From: Rhizobium ecuadorense
GTDB lineage: Bacteria; Pseudomonadota; Alphaproteobacteria; Rhizobiales; Rhizobiaceae
Direction: 5' to 3'
NCBI RefSeq assembly: GCF_001187535.1
Contig: NZ_LFIO01001780.1
Coordinates: 62,001-126,000, forward strand
DNA: 64,000 nt
The position numbers and the translations under genes were made by a program. The notes below the pieces were generated by a model. It saw nothing but the letters and a program-made list of their open reading frames with translations. It was not told where the DNA came from and searched no databases. This document shows positions 8,978-19,233 of the stretch, piece by piece. Every line of letters starts with the position of its first letter. Position 1 is the first letter of the stretch.

Positions 8978-10036
8978 ATGACCCCGAGTGAGGATTTCGT
9001 CGTCACCGATCGTGGCGGCATCGTCGAGAACCGCCATCACGTCCACGCGGCTGTCGTCGATGCAAAGGGCAGGCTGCTTTACGCGCTGGGAAATCCCGAG
9101 CGTATGACGCTTGCCCGCTCCGCCGCCAAGCCGGCCCAGGCGCTTGCCATCCTGGAGGCGGAGGGCGTCGAGCGTTTCGGCTTCGATGATGCGGATGTTG
9201 CGCTGATGTGCGCGTCCCACAGCAGCGAAGAGCGGCATATCGCGCGCACGCGGGCCATGCTGTCGAAGATCAAGGCCGAGGAGGCTGACCTTCGCTGCGG
9301 CGGTCATCCTTCGCTGTCCGAAACGGTCAACCGCTCCTGGATCAGGCAGGACTTTGTCCCGACAGCCGTCTGCAGCAATTGCTCGGGCAAGCACGTCGGC
9401 ATGCTTGCCGGCGCCCGGGCGATCGGCGCAGACATGGAAGGCTACCACCTGGCGGATCATCCGATGCAGGGGAGGGTCAAGCGCACTGTCGCCGAACTCT
9501 GCGATCTGGATGTTCGGGATGTCGAATGGGGGATCGACGGATGCAATCTCCCGACCCCGGCCTTTCCGCTGGACCGCCTGGCCCGAATCTATGCCAAGCT
9601 TGCCGCGACAGCGGATGGCGACGGGGCGGGCGAGGGGTCGTCGAGGCGCGGTGCCGCACTGGCCCGCATCTTCCATGCAATGGCACACCACCCTGACATG
9701 GTTGCGGGCGAGGGGCGCTACTGCACGGCCCTGATGCGCGCATTCAACGGCGCCCTCATCGGCAAGCTCGGGGCCGATGCCAGCTACGCGATCGGCGTGC
9801 GGGCCTCGGACGAAACCCGGCGATTGGGGACGGACGGTGCGCTCGGCATCTCGGTCAAGATCGAGGACGGCAATCTCGAAATTCTTTACGCCGTCGTGAC
9901 TGAGCTTCTCGAGCGGCTCGGCATCGGTTCGCCTGAGATCCGCAGCCAGCTCGCGCCGTTCCACCATCCTCAGCGTGTCAATACGATGGGTGTTACGACG
10001 GGCGGCGTGTCTTTTCCGTTCAAACTGCGCGGATAG
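8978..10036 (+). CDS. ansA: L-asparaginase, class 3 (R. etli AnsA/ReAV type)
   Basis: This 352-residue cytosolic enzyme hydrolyses L-asparagine to aspartate and ammonia. It belongs to the rhizobial class 3 asparaginases, unrelated to the E. coli enzymes. With the start at ATG 8978 (behind GGAGAAAG) every residue described for the R. etli enzyme falls at the same number: Ser48-x-x-Lys51 (RSAAK), Ser80 (CASHS), the zinc-site residues Cys135, Lys138 (NCSGKH) and Cys189 (GIDGCNLP), and Lys263 (ALIGK). This exact agreement fixes both the start codon and the assignment. It lies between the permease and aspartase genes, completing asparagine to fumarate conversion. Confidence 0.95.
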   Translation: MTPSEDFVVTDRGGIVENRHHVHAAVVDAKGRLLYALGNPERMTLARSAAKPAQALAILEAEGVERFGFDDADVALMCASHSSEERHIARTRAMLSKIKAEEADLRCGGHPSLSETVNRSWIRQDFVPTAVCSNCSGKHVGMLAGARAIGADMEGYHLADHPMQGRVKRTVAELCDLDVRDVEWGIDGCNLPTPAFPLDRLARIYAKLAATADGDGAGEGSSRRGAALARIFHAMAHHPDMVAGEGRYCTALMRAFNGALIGKLGADASYAIGVRASDETRRLGTDGALGISVKIEDGNLEILYAVVTELLERLGIGSPEIRSQLAPFHHPQRVNTMGVTTGGVSFPFKLRG

Positions 10037-10181
10037 AAGGCGGACGGCGACGATCTTCGCCTTGCCGCCCTTGCCCGATGACGTCTGTCGACGCGGCTAT
10101 CGCGCCGCGTCACCAGCCATTCTCGTCTTCAGCCTGCTGCCGCAATGCGTGCCCGCAGCGCCCCACTCGAAGGTTCCTGCC

Positions 10182-11609
<1,428 letters not shown>

Positions 11610-11655
11610 GGCATGCGGCCCATTTTGCTTCCGGGCGACACTCATATGTGCGCGA

Positions 11656-12585
11656 TCACGCCGCCTTTGCTTGCGGCTTGGCAGCCTTGACATGGGTTAT
11701 GCTGCGGCGGCCGTCGATGCTAACGGGAACATCGCCGTCAACGGTGGCGCGGCGCACGACGCGGTGCTGGTCGCCGTAGTCGTTGACGGCATAATGCTGG
11801 GTGGCGCGATTGTCCCAGATCGCGACATCCCCGGCTTTCCACCGCCAGCGCACGGTATTTTCCGGGGCGGTGACGTAGGACTGGAACACCTCGTAGAGTT
11901 TCGCGGAGTCGCTCTTCGACACGCCGACCAGGCGCTGAACGAAATTCCCAAGGAGCAGCGATCTTTCGCCGGTTTCCGGATGGACACGCACGACCGGATG
12001 CTCGGTTTCGTAGATGGTCGAGGTGAAAACCTCCTCGAAATGCTTCTTCTCTTCGGCGGTGGCGCGAGGGCGCACGGCCGCATAGTCATAGGCATTGCTG
12101 TGAATGGCCCACAAATTCTCCGCCAGCAGTTTCAGCGGCGTCGGCAGGCTTTCGTATGCGGCATGGGTGTTGGACCAGATGGTGTCACCGCCCGCCGCCG
12201 GAATGACGACGCCGCGAAGCACGGAGAATTTGGGATAGGCGTCGACGAAGGTGACGTCGGTGTGCCACTGATCCGCCCTGCCGCCGCCGCGGCTGGAATC
12301 GAGATTGAGGATCGAGGCTGTGCCGGAGACCGGTCCCTGGGTCGGATGCGGCACGAGATCGCCGAGGCGGCGCGCGAAGGATTCCTGTTCGGAATCGTCG
12401 AGATGTCCCTGATCGCGGAAAAAGATCACCTTGTGCTTCAGCAGAAGCTGGTTGATGGCTGCCACCGTTGCATCCGAAAGCTCTCCGCCAAGGCGGATGC
12501 CTTTGATTTCGGCGCCGACACGGCCGGTCAGCTTGATGACATCGGTGTCGGGAATGATCTGATTGACGAGAACCGGATTGCTCAT
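11656..12585 (-). CDS. TauD/TfdA-family Fe(II)/2-oxoglutarate dioxygenase
   Basis: This 309-residue cytosolic enzyme belongs to the taurine/alkylsulfate dioxygenase group, which uses 2-oxoglutarate and O2 to hydroxylate a carbon next to a sulfonate, sulfate ester or ether and so release it. The iron triad is visible: HxD in DQWHTDVTF and the distal His in ATQHYAVNDY, followed by the 2-oxoglutarate arginine in HRVVRRATV. The segment VRVHPETGERSLLLGNFVQRLVG resembles alkylsulfatases of the AtsK type as well as TauD. No sulfonate transporter lies next to it, so the substrate is open. An exact palindrome lies about 115 bases upstream. Confidence 0.85.
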   Translation of the reverse strand: MSNPVLVNQIIPDTDVIKLTGRVGAEIKGIRLGGELSDATVAAINQLLLKHKVIFFRDQGHLDDSEQESFARRLGDLVPHPTQGPVSGTASILNLDSSRGGGRADQWHTDVTFVDAYPKFSVLRGVVIPAAGGDTIWSNTHAAYESLPTPLKLLAENLWAIHSNAYDYAAVRPRATAEEKKHFEEVFTSTIYETEHPVVRVHPETGERSLLLGNFVQRLVGVSKSDSAKLYEVFQSYVTAPENTVRWRWKAGDVAIWDNRATQHYAVNDYGDQHRVVRRATVDGDVPVSIDGRRSITHVKAAKPQAKAA

Positions 12586-12699
12586 GGAAATCTCCTGTTG
12601 ATAGGGGAAGAAGTCGGCAGGTCACATGCGCCCGAAGAAGCATTCAAAGGGCGTTCGAAATATCAGCGCTGAAGTCGACAGGGCTATGGAACCGTATAA

Positions 12700-12716
12700 T
12701 CTACAAAATTTGTAGA
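12700..12716. promoter_or_regulatory. Perfect 17-base palindrome upstream of the dioxygenase gene
   Basis: TCTACAAA at 12700-12707 and TTTGTAGA at 12709-12716 form a perfect inverted repeat around a single A. It lies in the 299-base AT-richer gap between the divergent dioxygenase and AhpD-like genes. Reading on the minus strand, it falls in the spacer after a TTGTCT that could be a -35 element. It looks like an operator for a dimeric repressor not encoded next door. Confidence 0.5.
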
Positions 12717-12884
12717 CAATAATTTCTAATTTTGCCTGTTTTCGTGAAACGCCGCTTCGATTTACGTCGCCGACGGGGAGGCTGGCGGCAGTTGCTGTTT
12801 CTTCGTATCTTTCGCAGGCGGCGTGGGATCGCCGAGCAACATCATGCTTGAGGCCTTAAATCGGCGCCCGGAGAGGAACTTTCG

Positions 12885-13292
12885 ATGGCAACAGTCAAAC
12901 TCCTGTCGGACCAAGAGGCCGCAGCCGTTCCGGCCGTTCAAGCCGTGTTCGACGACATCAGGGCGACACGCAAGACCGACTTCATCAACAATTTCTGGCG
13001 TGCTCTTGCAAACGATCCCGCAAACCTCAAACGCGTATGGGAAACGCTCAAATCGGTCATGACGGTCGAGGGCGCGATCGATCCGCTGACGCGCGAGATG
13101 ATCTACATCGCGGCGTCGACGGCCAATGCCTGCCAGTACTGCGTTCAATCCCATACCGCTGCCGCCCGTGCCCGGGGGATGACCGACGCCCAGCACGGCG
13201 AACTCCTGACGATCATCGGCCTTGCCGCGCAGACAAATCATCTTGCTCTCGCCATGCAGGTTCCGCCTGATCCGGAGTTTGAGGTGCGATAG
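12885..13292 (+). CDS. AhpD-like / carboxymuconolactone decarboxylase family protein
   Basis: This 135-residue protein has the alkylhydroperoxidase D core motif: ASTANACQYCVQSHTAAARARGM contains CxxC followed by the conserved His three residues later. Members with this motif use the cysteine pair for peroxide reduction or thiol-disulfide exchange. The start follows GGAGAGGAAC. It is a single gene, divergent from the TauD-type dioxygenase. An oxidative-stress role is likely but not shown by context. Confidence 0.85.
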   Translation: MATVKLLSDQEAAAVPAVQAVFDDIRATRKTDFINNFWRALANDPANLKRVWETLKSVMTVEGAIDPLTREMIYIAASTANACQYCVQSHTAAARARGMTDAQHGELLTIIGLAAQTNHLALAMQVPPDPEFEVR

Positions 13293-13596
13293 GGAACAAG
13301 GATGTGGCGCGCATCACATGCGCCGCCGCAATCAATCCGATCTGCAATCTCACCTCCATGAGCGGAGTAGAAATGCAATTTTAAGAGGATTTATTCAACT
13401 TTAAATTGCTGAAACGGCATAATCAACGTTATGGAACTTCCGGCGGCAGCAACTCCGGATCGCCAACGACCGCATTGCCCGGTCAAGAAGGAAGATCCAT
13501 TTCTTCACGATCCCGAGGACCTTGCGAGTCCTTTCAGCAAACTTTCGGAAGGCTGGCGCGTTAATCTCGCGCACTGGCGACGGAGAGGAAATGCTG
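13293..13596. other. Intergenic stretch, no confident gene
   Basis: These 304 bases separate the AhpD-like gene from the DUF1206 gene. The first half is AT-rich (around 13360-13425) and may hold the promoter. A frame at 13431-13619 would encode 62 residues but lacks a recognisable ribosome-binding site and overlaps the next gene's start, so I do not call it. Confidence 0.5.
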
Positions 13597-14418
13597 ATGA
13601 GCAAAGGCTTTCGATTTGATGTACTCGCCAAAGGCGGCTACACGGCGCGCGGTGTCGTTTTTCTCCTGATAGCGGGGCTCGCGCTCTTCTCCGGCGTCGC
13701 CGGCGGCCGGCCGGAAACGAAGTCGGCGCTCTCGACGCTGCTTGCGCAGCCGTTCGGGCGTGTCTGGGTCGGAATGATTGGTCTTGGTCTTCTCGGATTT
13801 GTCGCCTGGAGGCTGGCCCAGTCCCTGGCGGACAGTGACGGCCATGGGCGGGACGGAAAGGCATGGCTGATCCGGGCGGCGCTCCTCGGCAGCGCCGTCA
13901 CCTATCTCGGGCTTGCCGGATATGCTCTCAGTCGTGCCATCTTCCTCGGCGGCGGGAGTGAAGGTTCGGGTGAGAAGGGGCTGGCGGGATGGATCATGTC
14001 GCAGCCTTTCGGCTCCACCCTTGCGATCGCCGTTGGGGCCGGCTTTGTCATCGGCGGCATGGTGACGATCGTCAAGGGCATCACCCGGAAGTTTGAGCGC
14101 TACGTCAAAATACCGGACAGCAAGGGCATCGTGATATTGATATGCGTTTACGGTCTCGTCGCCCGCGGCGTGGTGTTCGCAATCACCCGGATACTTTTCG
14201 CCTATGCCGGCTTCCGGGTGGATCCGCAACAGGCCGGCAGCATGGGCGACGCGCTGGAATGGGTCCGCCAGCTTCCGTTCGGATCCTTCCTCTACATCGC
14301 CGTTGCCGCCGGATTGGCAGCCTTCGGAATATACAACCTTGTCGAGGCGCGGTACCGCGTCATTTCAGGCCTGTCATTGGCAGATGCCAAGCGTTCGATC
14401 CCGCTGCCAGGCGCTTGA
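13597..14418 (+). CDS. DUF1206 multi-pass membrane protein
   Basis: This 273-residue protein has six hydrophobic segments arranged as three two-helix repeats, each beginning with a Gly/Ala-Arg-Gly-x-(V/I) pattern (KGGYTARGVVFLLIAG, YLGLAGYALSRAIFLGG, YGLVARGVVFAITRILF). This is the layout of DUF1206 proteins, whose function is unknown. I prefer ATG 13597 (MSKGFRFD) because GGAGAGG ends eight bases upstream; ATG 13591 is too close to it. It stands alone between the AhpD-like and MHYT-GGDEF-EAL genes. Confidence 0.78.
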   Translation: MSKGFRFDVLAKGGYTARGVVFLLIAGLALFSGVAGGRPETKSALSTLLAQPFGRVWVGMIGLGLLGFVAWRLAQSLADSDGHGRDGKAWLIRAALLGSAVTYLGLAGYALSRAIFLGGGSEGSGEKGLAGWIMSQPFGSTLAIAVGAGFVIGGMVTIVKGITRKFERYVKIPDSKGIVILICVYGLVARGVVFAITRILFAYAGFRVDPQQAGSMGDALEWVRQLPFGSFLYIAVAAGLAAFGIYNLVEARYRVISGLSLADAKRSIPLPGA

Positions 14419-14617
14419 TACCTTTGCCAGAAGTCGATTTTCTCCCACCGAAGCCACGGAGCTGCTGTTGCGGCCGCCTTCCTCAGCGGTTTGTCGAGCG
14501 GCACTTTCTTCTCGTCTTTTCGTTGTGGTTTTTGCATGGATGACTGGCATTTTAACGAAGCCCGTATGATTTCGTTAGGCCCGCTTTGGCACCCTCCCCG
14601 CACCTTCGGGAGATGCC

Positions 14618-16942
14618 ATGTTCACTGTGCTTTCATGTATCGCCGACCAGCATGACTGGACGTTGCTTTTCGTCGCCCTGTCGATCTGCTGCTTCGGCAG
14701 CCTGACGGCCGTTTTCATGCTGACGCGTGCGCAGGAATGCGTGCGGCACCATCACCACTCCTGGCTCATCGCCGCTGCCGTCGTTCTCGGCGCCAGCACC
14801 TGGGCAACCCATTTTATCGCGATGCTGGCCTATGCCGGTCCGGTGCCGATCGGCTACGATGGCTCATTGATCATTCTGTCGATTATCGCCGCCATCGTAC
14901 TATTTGCGGTCGCGGTTGAAATCGCTTTCATGAATGGCGGCCAGCTTGTCCAGGCGTCCGGCGGGGTCCTGTTCGGCGTTGCCATTGCGGCAATGCATTT
15001 CGTGGGGTTGCTCGCCATCACGCCGTTCAGCATGGTTTCGCTCGTCCTGGACAAATCGATCGTCGCCTGTGCGTTGGCAATCGGCTTCGGCATCGTTGCG
15101 GTTGCGGCCCTGCGGCATAGCGCCAGCAGGCGTTTTCATATTTTCGCCGGCGCGGCGTGCATCGTCCTGGCGATCTGCAGCCTCCACACGGTGTCGATGA
15201 GCGGCGTCCAGATCACCCCTTCCGCCGAGCCCGTGCATGCCGATCTCTCCTCCGTCGATCGGATCGCCATCGCCATCGCCGTCTCGATCATCTCGACATT
15301 GATCCTGCTCGGAGCCGCCGCAGCGCTGTTCCTTGACCGTCATTTGACCGATTTGCGCGGGCTGGCGAATGCCTCGTTCGAGGGGCTGGTCATCGCCCAG
15401 GAGAATGTCGTCATCGATCTCAACGAGAAATTCGCTGCGATGGCCGGTAAGGCAACCGCATTTCTGAAAGGGCAACCGGTCGAGGCGGTGCTTGCAATCG
15501 ACAGCCGCCTCGGCATGGACACCTGCCAGGGAGCCGTATTGCGCGACGGCCAGGACATGATTCCGGTCGAGGTCCTGGCTCGGACGATCGAATATCGTGG
15601 GCGCGAGTGCCAGGTGATTGCCGTGCGCGATCTGACGGAGCGCCATGAGGCGAGCCGCAGGATCGAGCATATGGCGCGCCATGACCCGTTGACCGGCCTG
15701 GCGAACCGTCGTGAGTTCGACCGGCGTTTCGGGATGGCGATATCAGGCGCGGCAGAAACCCCGAGCGGGCTGGCGCTGCTTGCTCTCGATCTCGACCGTT
15801 TCAAGCTCGTCAACGACACGTTCGGCCATGCCGAGGGCGACGCGGTGCTTCAGCGGGTCGCGCAGGTTCTAGTTCGCGCTTTGCCGGCCGATGTGACGAT
15901 CGCCCGCATGGGCGGAGACGAATTCTGTATCATCCTCGAAAACGCGTCCCGCCAGCAGACGGAAGCGTTGGCGACAGATCTGCTGAAGGCTTTCGCCGAG
16001 GAGTTCGCAGACCTCGCGACCTCTTCGGGATTCGGCGCCAGCATCGGGATGGCCTTGTACCCCGAGCACGGCGTTACCGATCGGCGCCTCAGAAACAATG
16101 CCGACATGGCGCTTTACCGGGCCAAGAGCGGCGGCCGCGGCAGAGCCTGCACATTCGAGCCGGCGATGGACATCGAACTGCATGCCAAGCGGCAGCTCGA
16201 GCACGACCTGCGGCACGCACTCGCCAAAGGAGAGCTGTTCCTCGCCTATCAGAGGATCGTCGACACATCCTCGCAGCAGCCGTGCGGCTATGAGGCGCTG
16301 TTGCGCTGGCGCCATGCAAGCAGAGGCGTTCTTGCACCGGCGGACTTCATCGCTGCCGCCGAAGAAACCGGCTGCATCATCCCCATCGGCATCTGGGTTC
16401 TGGAACAAGCCTGCAGCGAAGCAGCCTCGTGGAAAACCCCGCTGACGATCGCCGTCAACATCTCGCCGGTTCAGTTCCTGATGCCGAACCTGGTGGAGCA
16501 GTTCGCGCAAATTCTTGCGAAAACCGGGCTGCCGCCTGACCGCCTGGAGCTTGAGATCACCGAGTCGGCGCTGTTCCACGATCGGGCTGCCGTGCTTTCC
16601 ACGCTCGGTCAACTGCGCGCGATGGGGATCCGGGTCGTACTGGACGATTTCGGGACCGGTTATTCCTCGCTCGGCAACCTGCGGGATTTTCCGTTCGACA
16701 AGCTGAAGATCGACAGACGTTTCCTTGCCGGCATCGGCGTCGATCCCACCATCAGGGCGCTGTTTGAGAATGTCATCGAGATGGCGTCGACGCTCAACCT
16801 GCCGGTGATTGCCGAAGGGGTCGAGACGCAGGAGCAGCTTGCGATCCTTCATGCAAGCCATCCGGCGCAGATGCAGGGTTTCCTGTTTGGCAAGCCTGAG
16901 CCGGCGCCGAGCAGCCGGGCGCCGTTGAAAGCCATCGCCTGA
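14618..16942 (+). CDS. MHYT-GGDEF-EAL cyclic-di-GMP turnover protein
   Basis: This 774-residue membrane protein has an N-terminal seven-helix MHYT sensor (residues about 10-240, with WATHFIAM, AAMHFVGL and SLHTVSM repeats thought to bind metal or gas), a short PAS-like linker, a GGDEF domain with intact GGDEF at about 432, and an EAL domain with EALLR at about 559. The EAL catalytic motifs (NISPVQF, ELEITESAL, DDFGTGYSSL, KIDRRFL, VIAEGVET, QGFLFGKP) are all present, so phosphodiesterase activity is expected. The diguanylate cyclase half also looks active. The inhibitory I-site RxxD before GGDEF is missing (RALPAD instead). It probably affects motility and biofilm. Confidence 0.93.
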   Translation: MFTVLSCIADQHDWTLLFVALSICCFGSLTAVFMLTRAQECVRHHHHSWLIAAAVVLGASTWATHFIAMLAYAGPVPIGYDGSLIILSIIAAIVLFAVAVEIAFMNGGQLVQASGGVLFGVAIAAMHFVGLLAITPFSMVSLVLDKSIVACALAIGFGIVAVAALRHSASRRFHIFAGAACIVLAICSLHTVSMSGVQITPSAEPVHADLSSVDRIAIAIAVSIISTLILLGAAAALFLDRHLTDLRGLANASFEGLVIAQENVVIDLNEKFAAMAGKATAFLKGQPVEAVLAIDSRLGMDTCQGAVLRDGQDMIPVEVLARTIEYRGRECQVIAVRDLTERHEASRRIEHMARHDPLTGLANRREFDRRFGMAISGAAETPSGLALLALDLDRFKLVNDTFGHAEGDAVLQRVAQVLVRALPADVTIARMGGDEFCIILENASRQQTEALATDLLKAFAEEFADLATSSGFGASIGMALYPEHGVTDRRLRNNADMALYRAKSGGRGRACTFEPAMDIELHAKRQLEHDLRHALAKGELFLAYQRIVDTSSQQPCGYEALLRWRHASRGVLAPADFIAAAEETGCIIPIGIWVLEQACSEAASWKTPLTIAVNISPVQFLMPNLVEQFAQILAKTGLPPDRLELEITESALFHDRAAVLSTLGQLRAMGIRVVLDDFGTGYSSLGNLRDFPFDKLKIDRRFLAGIGVDPTIRALFENVIEMASTLNLPVIAEGVETQEQLAILHASHPAQMQGFLFGKPEPAPSSRAPLKAIA

Positions 16943-16981
16943 CCCGCCTGGGCAGATGATAAGCCTTCCATCCGCTCCGGA

Positions 16982-17704
16982 CTACTTTCCGTCGAGCCAC
17001 TCCTGCAGCTCCGCTTCGGCCCGCTCCAGAGCGCTGTAGTTCAGCAGCTTGCGCAGGAAAGCCACCGTGACGGCGCGGGCGCGGAGATTGAAGCGGCCGT
17101 CCTCGTGGTCGTCGCCGGCGCTCTGGTAGACGTCGAGCTTGTCGTAGAGCTGCTGCAGGCGGTTCTGTACGCTGCGCAGCGACAGGCCCCGGCGTTTGGC
17201 GATCGCTCGGTCGGTGAGGCCGAGCGCGATATCGACGAGGATTTCGTATTCGGAATCGGTAAAGCCGTTGGTCTGGCCGAGGCTCTTCTGCTGCAGGCCG
17301 CGCACCTCGCGGTCGATGACGCATTGGCTCTCGATGAAGATCGAGCGCAGCGCCAGCTTCAGCCGCTCATCGGAGGCGGATTTCAGCACATAGCCGTAGG
17401 CCGCGCCATCCGGGACGATGCGCGAGACGCCACGCACATAGGCCTCATCAGAATAGTTCGACCAGAACAGGATGCGGGTCTCCGGCCGCTCCTTCCAGAT
17501 GGTGCGCGCCGCCTCGATGCCGTTGCGGTTCGCCATCTGCAGGTCCATGACGATATGCGCCGACTTGTGGTCGCGGGCGAGCTTCTCGCCGGCCGTGCCG
17601 TTCTCGGCCTCGATCACCGTATCGCATTCCGGCAGAGCGGCGTTGACCGCCTCGTGCAGATAGGAGCGGTGCAGCGGGTCGTCCTCGACAATCAGAACCT
17701 TCAT
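16982..17704 (-). CDS. NarL/LuxR-family response regulator
   Basis: This 240-residue protein has an N-terminal receiver domain with the acidic pocket VEDD near residues 7-9, the phospho-acceptor Asp54 (IVMDLQM) and the conserved Lys108 (YVLKSAS). A LuxR-type helix-turn-helix follows (LTDRAIAKRRGLSLRSVQNRLQQLYDKLD). A C-terminal tail of about 35 residues is longer than usual. Its ATG overlaps the stop of the histidine kinase by four bases, so they form a cognate pair. The pair is transcribed away from a CUT2 sugar transporter operon that it may control. Confidence 0.9.
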   Translation of the reverse strand: MKVLIVEDDPLHRSYLHEAVNAALPECDTVIEAENGTAGEKLARDHKSAHIVMDLQMANRNGIEAARTIWKERPETRILFWSNYSDEAYVRGVSRIVPDGAAYGYVLKSASDERLKLALRSIFIESQCVIDREVRGLQQKSLGQTNGFTDSEYEILVDIALGLTDRAIAKRRGLSLRSVQNRLQQLYDKLDVYQSAGDDHEDGRFNLRARAVTVAFLRKLLNYSALERAEAELQEWLDGK

Positions 17705-18954
17705 CGTGTCTCTCCTCGGTCCGGCCCGCTCGCCGGGTTGTGCGGGCCAAGCGGCAGGACGACGCGCACCACGGTGCCGCGATTGTTGTGGCCGGGCCCG
17801 GTGGTGAAGCGCGCCGAAATCAGCCGCGCACGGGTCTTCATATTATCGATGCCGCCGCCGATCCGGCCGCGTGCCTTGGCGAGCCCGCTCCCGTCGTCGA
17901 AGATTTCGATCGACAGCCGCTCCTCGTCGGCCTCGAGCCGCACCGTCACAGTGAGCGGTGCGGCATGGCGCACCGCATTGTTGATCGCCTCCTGGGCAAT
18001 GCGGAACAGCGCGACGCTGACGGTCGGTTCCAGCCGCTCCAATGCGCCATGCGTCTCGTCGACCAGACCCCATTCGATGGCCGATCCGGTGTCGCGGGTC
18101 GACCGGTCGAGATGATGCTCGATCGCCTGCGCGAGACCGAAGAGCTGAAGCACGGAAGGCTTGGCCTGTTCGATGATCTGCCGCAGATCCTGCATGCAAT
18201 GCTGTAGGGAACGGGAGACCGGCTCCAGCGCCTCGGGCGTCACCTCGCCGTTGCGCGACAGCCGATCGATCCGGCGGGCAAGCCGCGTCAGGTCGGCGAG
18301 CGTCTGGTCGTGCAGATCCATGCCGATCCGCTGTCGTTCCTGCTCCAGCGCCTCGGTCAGCTTCAGCGCGCCTTGCCGCAGCCCCTCCTCGCGGGCGCGG
18401 GCCTCCGCCTCGACAATGGCCGAGCGCTGCGCCTGCTCGGCAGCCCGCAGCGCGAAGAAATAGGGCGTCAGCAGGTCGGCGATGATGCGGGCGCGTTCGA
18501 TATCCTCCATCGTATAGACACCCGCCGTTCGCGACGAGCAGGAGAGCGCCGCGATGATCGTGCCCTGCACCTTCATCGGCACATGCAGGCGGCTCCGCAG
18601 CGACTCCTCGACGATCGGCCGCTTGAAGGCGCCCTCGAAGTGGAAACGCTGGTCCGTCATGGCGTCGTCCGCCAGCAGGAAATCCACCTCGCCCCAGAGC
18701 AGCGAGCGGATCGGGCTGTTGACCACGGGCGCGCCGGCAAGGTCGCCCCAGGCGGTCTCGATGCCCGTCTCATAGGCCGTGTGATAGTTGCCCCCCTCGA
18801 GCAGCACGCAGACATCGAGATGGTCGTGCGGGATGATATGGGCGACCTCGGCCGCAACCGAACGGATGGCCGAGCGGAAGTCGAGCTGGCCCGCGAGCAG
18901 CCGGGAAATCCCGAGATAGTGGTCGAACATGGCTGCGGGTGCGCGATGCAGCAT
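17701..18954 (-). CDS. GAF-domain sensor histidine kinase (HisKA_3 type)
   Basis: This 417-residue kinase has no clear membrane segment, so it probably senses a cytosolic signal. Residues about 20-165 look like a GAF domain, followed by a coiled coil (about 175-205), the phosphorylated His215 in QERQRIGMDLHDQTLADL, and a HATPase domain with the N-box QEAINNAVRHA and the DDGSGL and GGGIDNM glycine motifs. The start at 18954 (MLHRAPAAMF) is seven bases after GGAGGAAC; an upstream GTG/ATG would place the ribosome-binding site inside the gene. It is paired with the NarL-type regulator just downstream. Confidence 0.9.
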   Translation of the reverse strand: MLHRAPAAMFDHYLGISRLLAGQLDFRSAIRSVAAEVAHIIPHDHLDVCVLLEGGNYHTAYETGIETAWGDLAGAPVVNSPIRSLLWGEVDFLLADDAMTDQRFHFEGAFKRPIVEESLRSRLHVPMKVQGTIIAALSCSSRTAGVYTMEDIERARIIADLLTPYFFALRAAEQAQRSAIVEAEARAREEGLRQGALKLTEALEQERQRIGMDLHDQTLADLTRLARRIDRLSRNGEVTPEALEPVSRSLQHCMQDLRQIIEQAKPSVLQLFGLAQAIEHHLDRSTRDTGSAIEWGLVDETHGALERLEPTVSVALFRIAQEAINNAVRHAAPLTVTVRLEADEERLSIEIFDDGSGLAKARGRIGGGIDNMKTRARLISARFTTGPGHNNRGTVVRVVLPLGPHNPASGPDRGETR

Positions 18955-19037
18955 GGTGGTTCCTCCCCGAGACGGCAGCAGGCTCCTCAACCCGCAGCGC
19001 GCCCTTCGCAGTAAGCGCCCGCGGAAGCGCCGCCGTC

Positions 19038-19073
19038 TTGCGTAAACCCGCAGCTAATTGCGCAAAACCCGCA
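19038..19073. promoter_or_regulatory. Direct repeat in the kinase / sugar transporter divergent region
   Basis: TTGCGTAAACCCGCA (19038-19052) and TTGCGCAAAACCCGCA (19058-19073) are near-identical direct repeats starting 20 bases apart, about two helical turns, so both would face the same side of the DNA. They lie between the histidine kinase gene and the divergent binding-protein gene, a good place for binding by the NarL-type regulator. The assignment to that regulator is inference. Confidence 0.5.
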
Positions 19074-19233
19074 AACGACTTGCTGCCTTGCCCCTGTACA
19101 GGCCGGTCGATCTCCCGCATCCTGCCCTTACTGAGAGGAGGAAGCTCAGTGCAAGAACAATTTTCACTCGGGCCCATTTTGGGCACGCAGGAGTGAACGA
19201 TCCGCCGACCGGCGCGATCAGAGGGAGGAAGAC

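Noticed and set aside
11620-11650. Possible partial copy of the 47.5-kb palindromic repeat (CTTCCGGGCGACA)
   Set aside because: Only one short arm matches and no complementary arm is found nearby, so it may be chance.
13431-13619. 62-residue frame before the DUF1206 gene
   Set aside because: No ribosome-binding site, overlap with the DUF1206 start, and no recognisable sequence; its composition looks like chance in GC-rich DNA.
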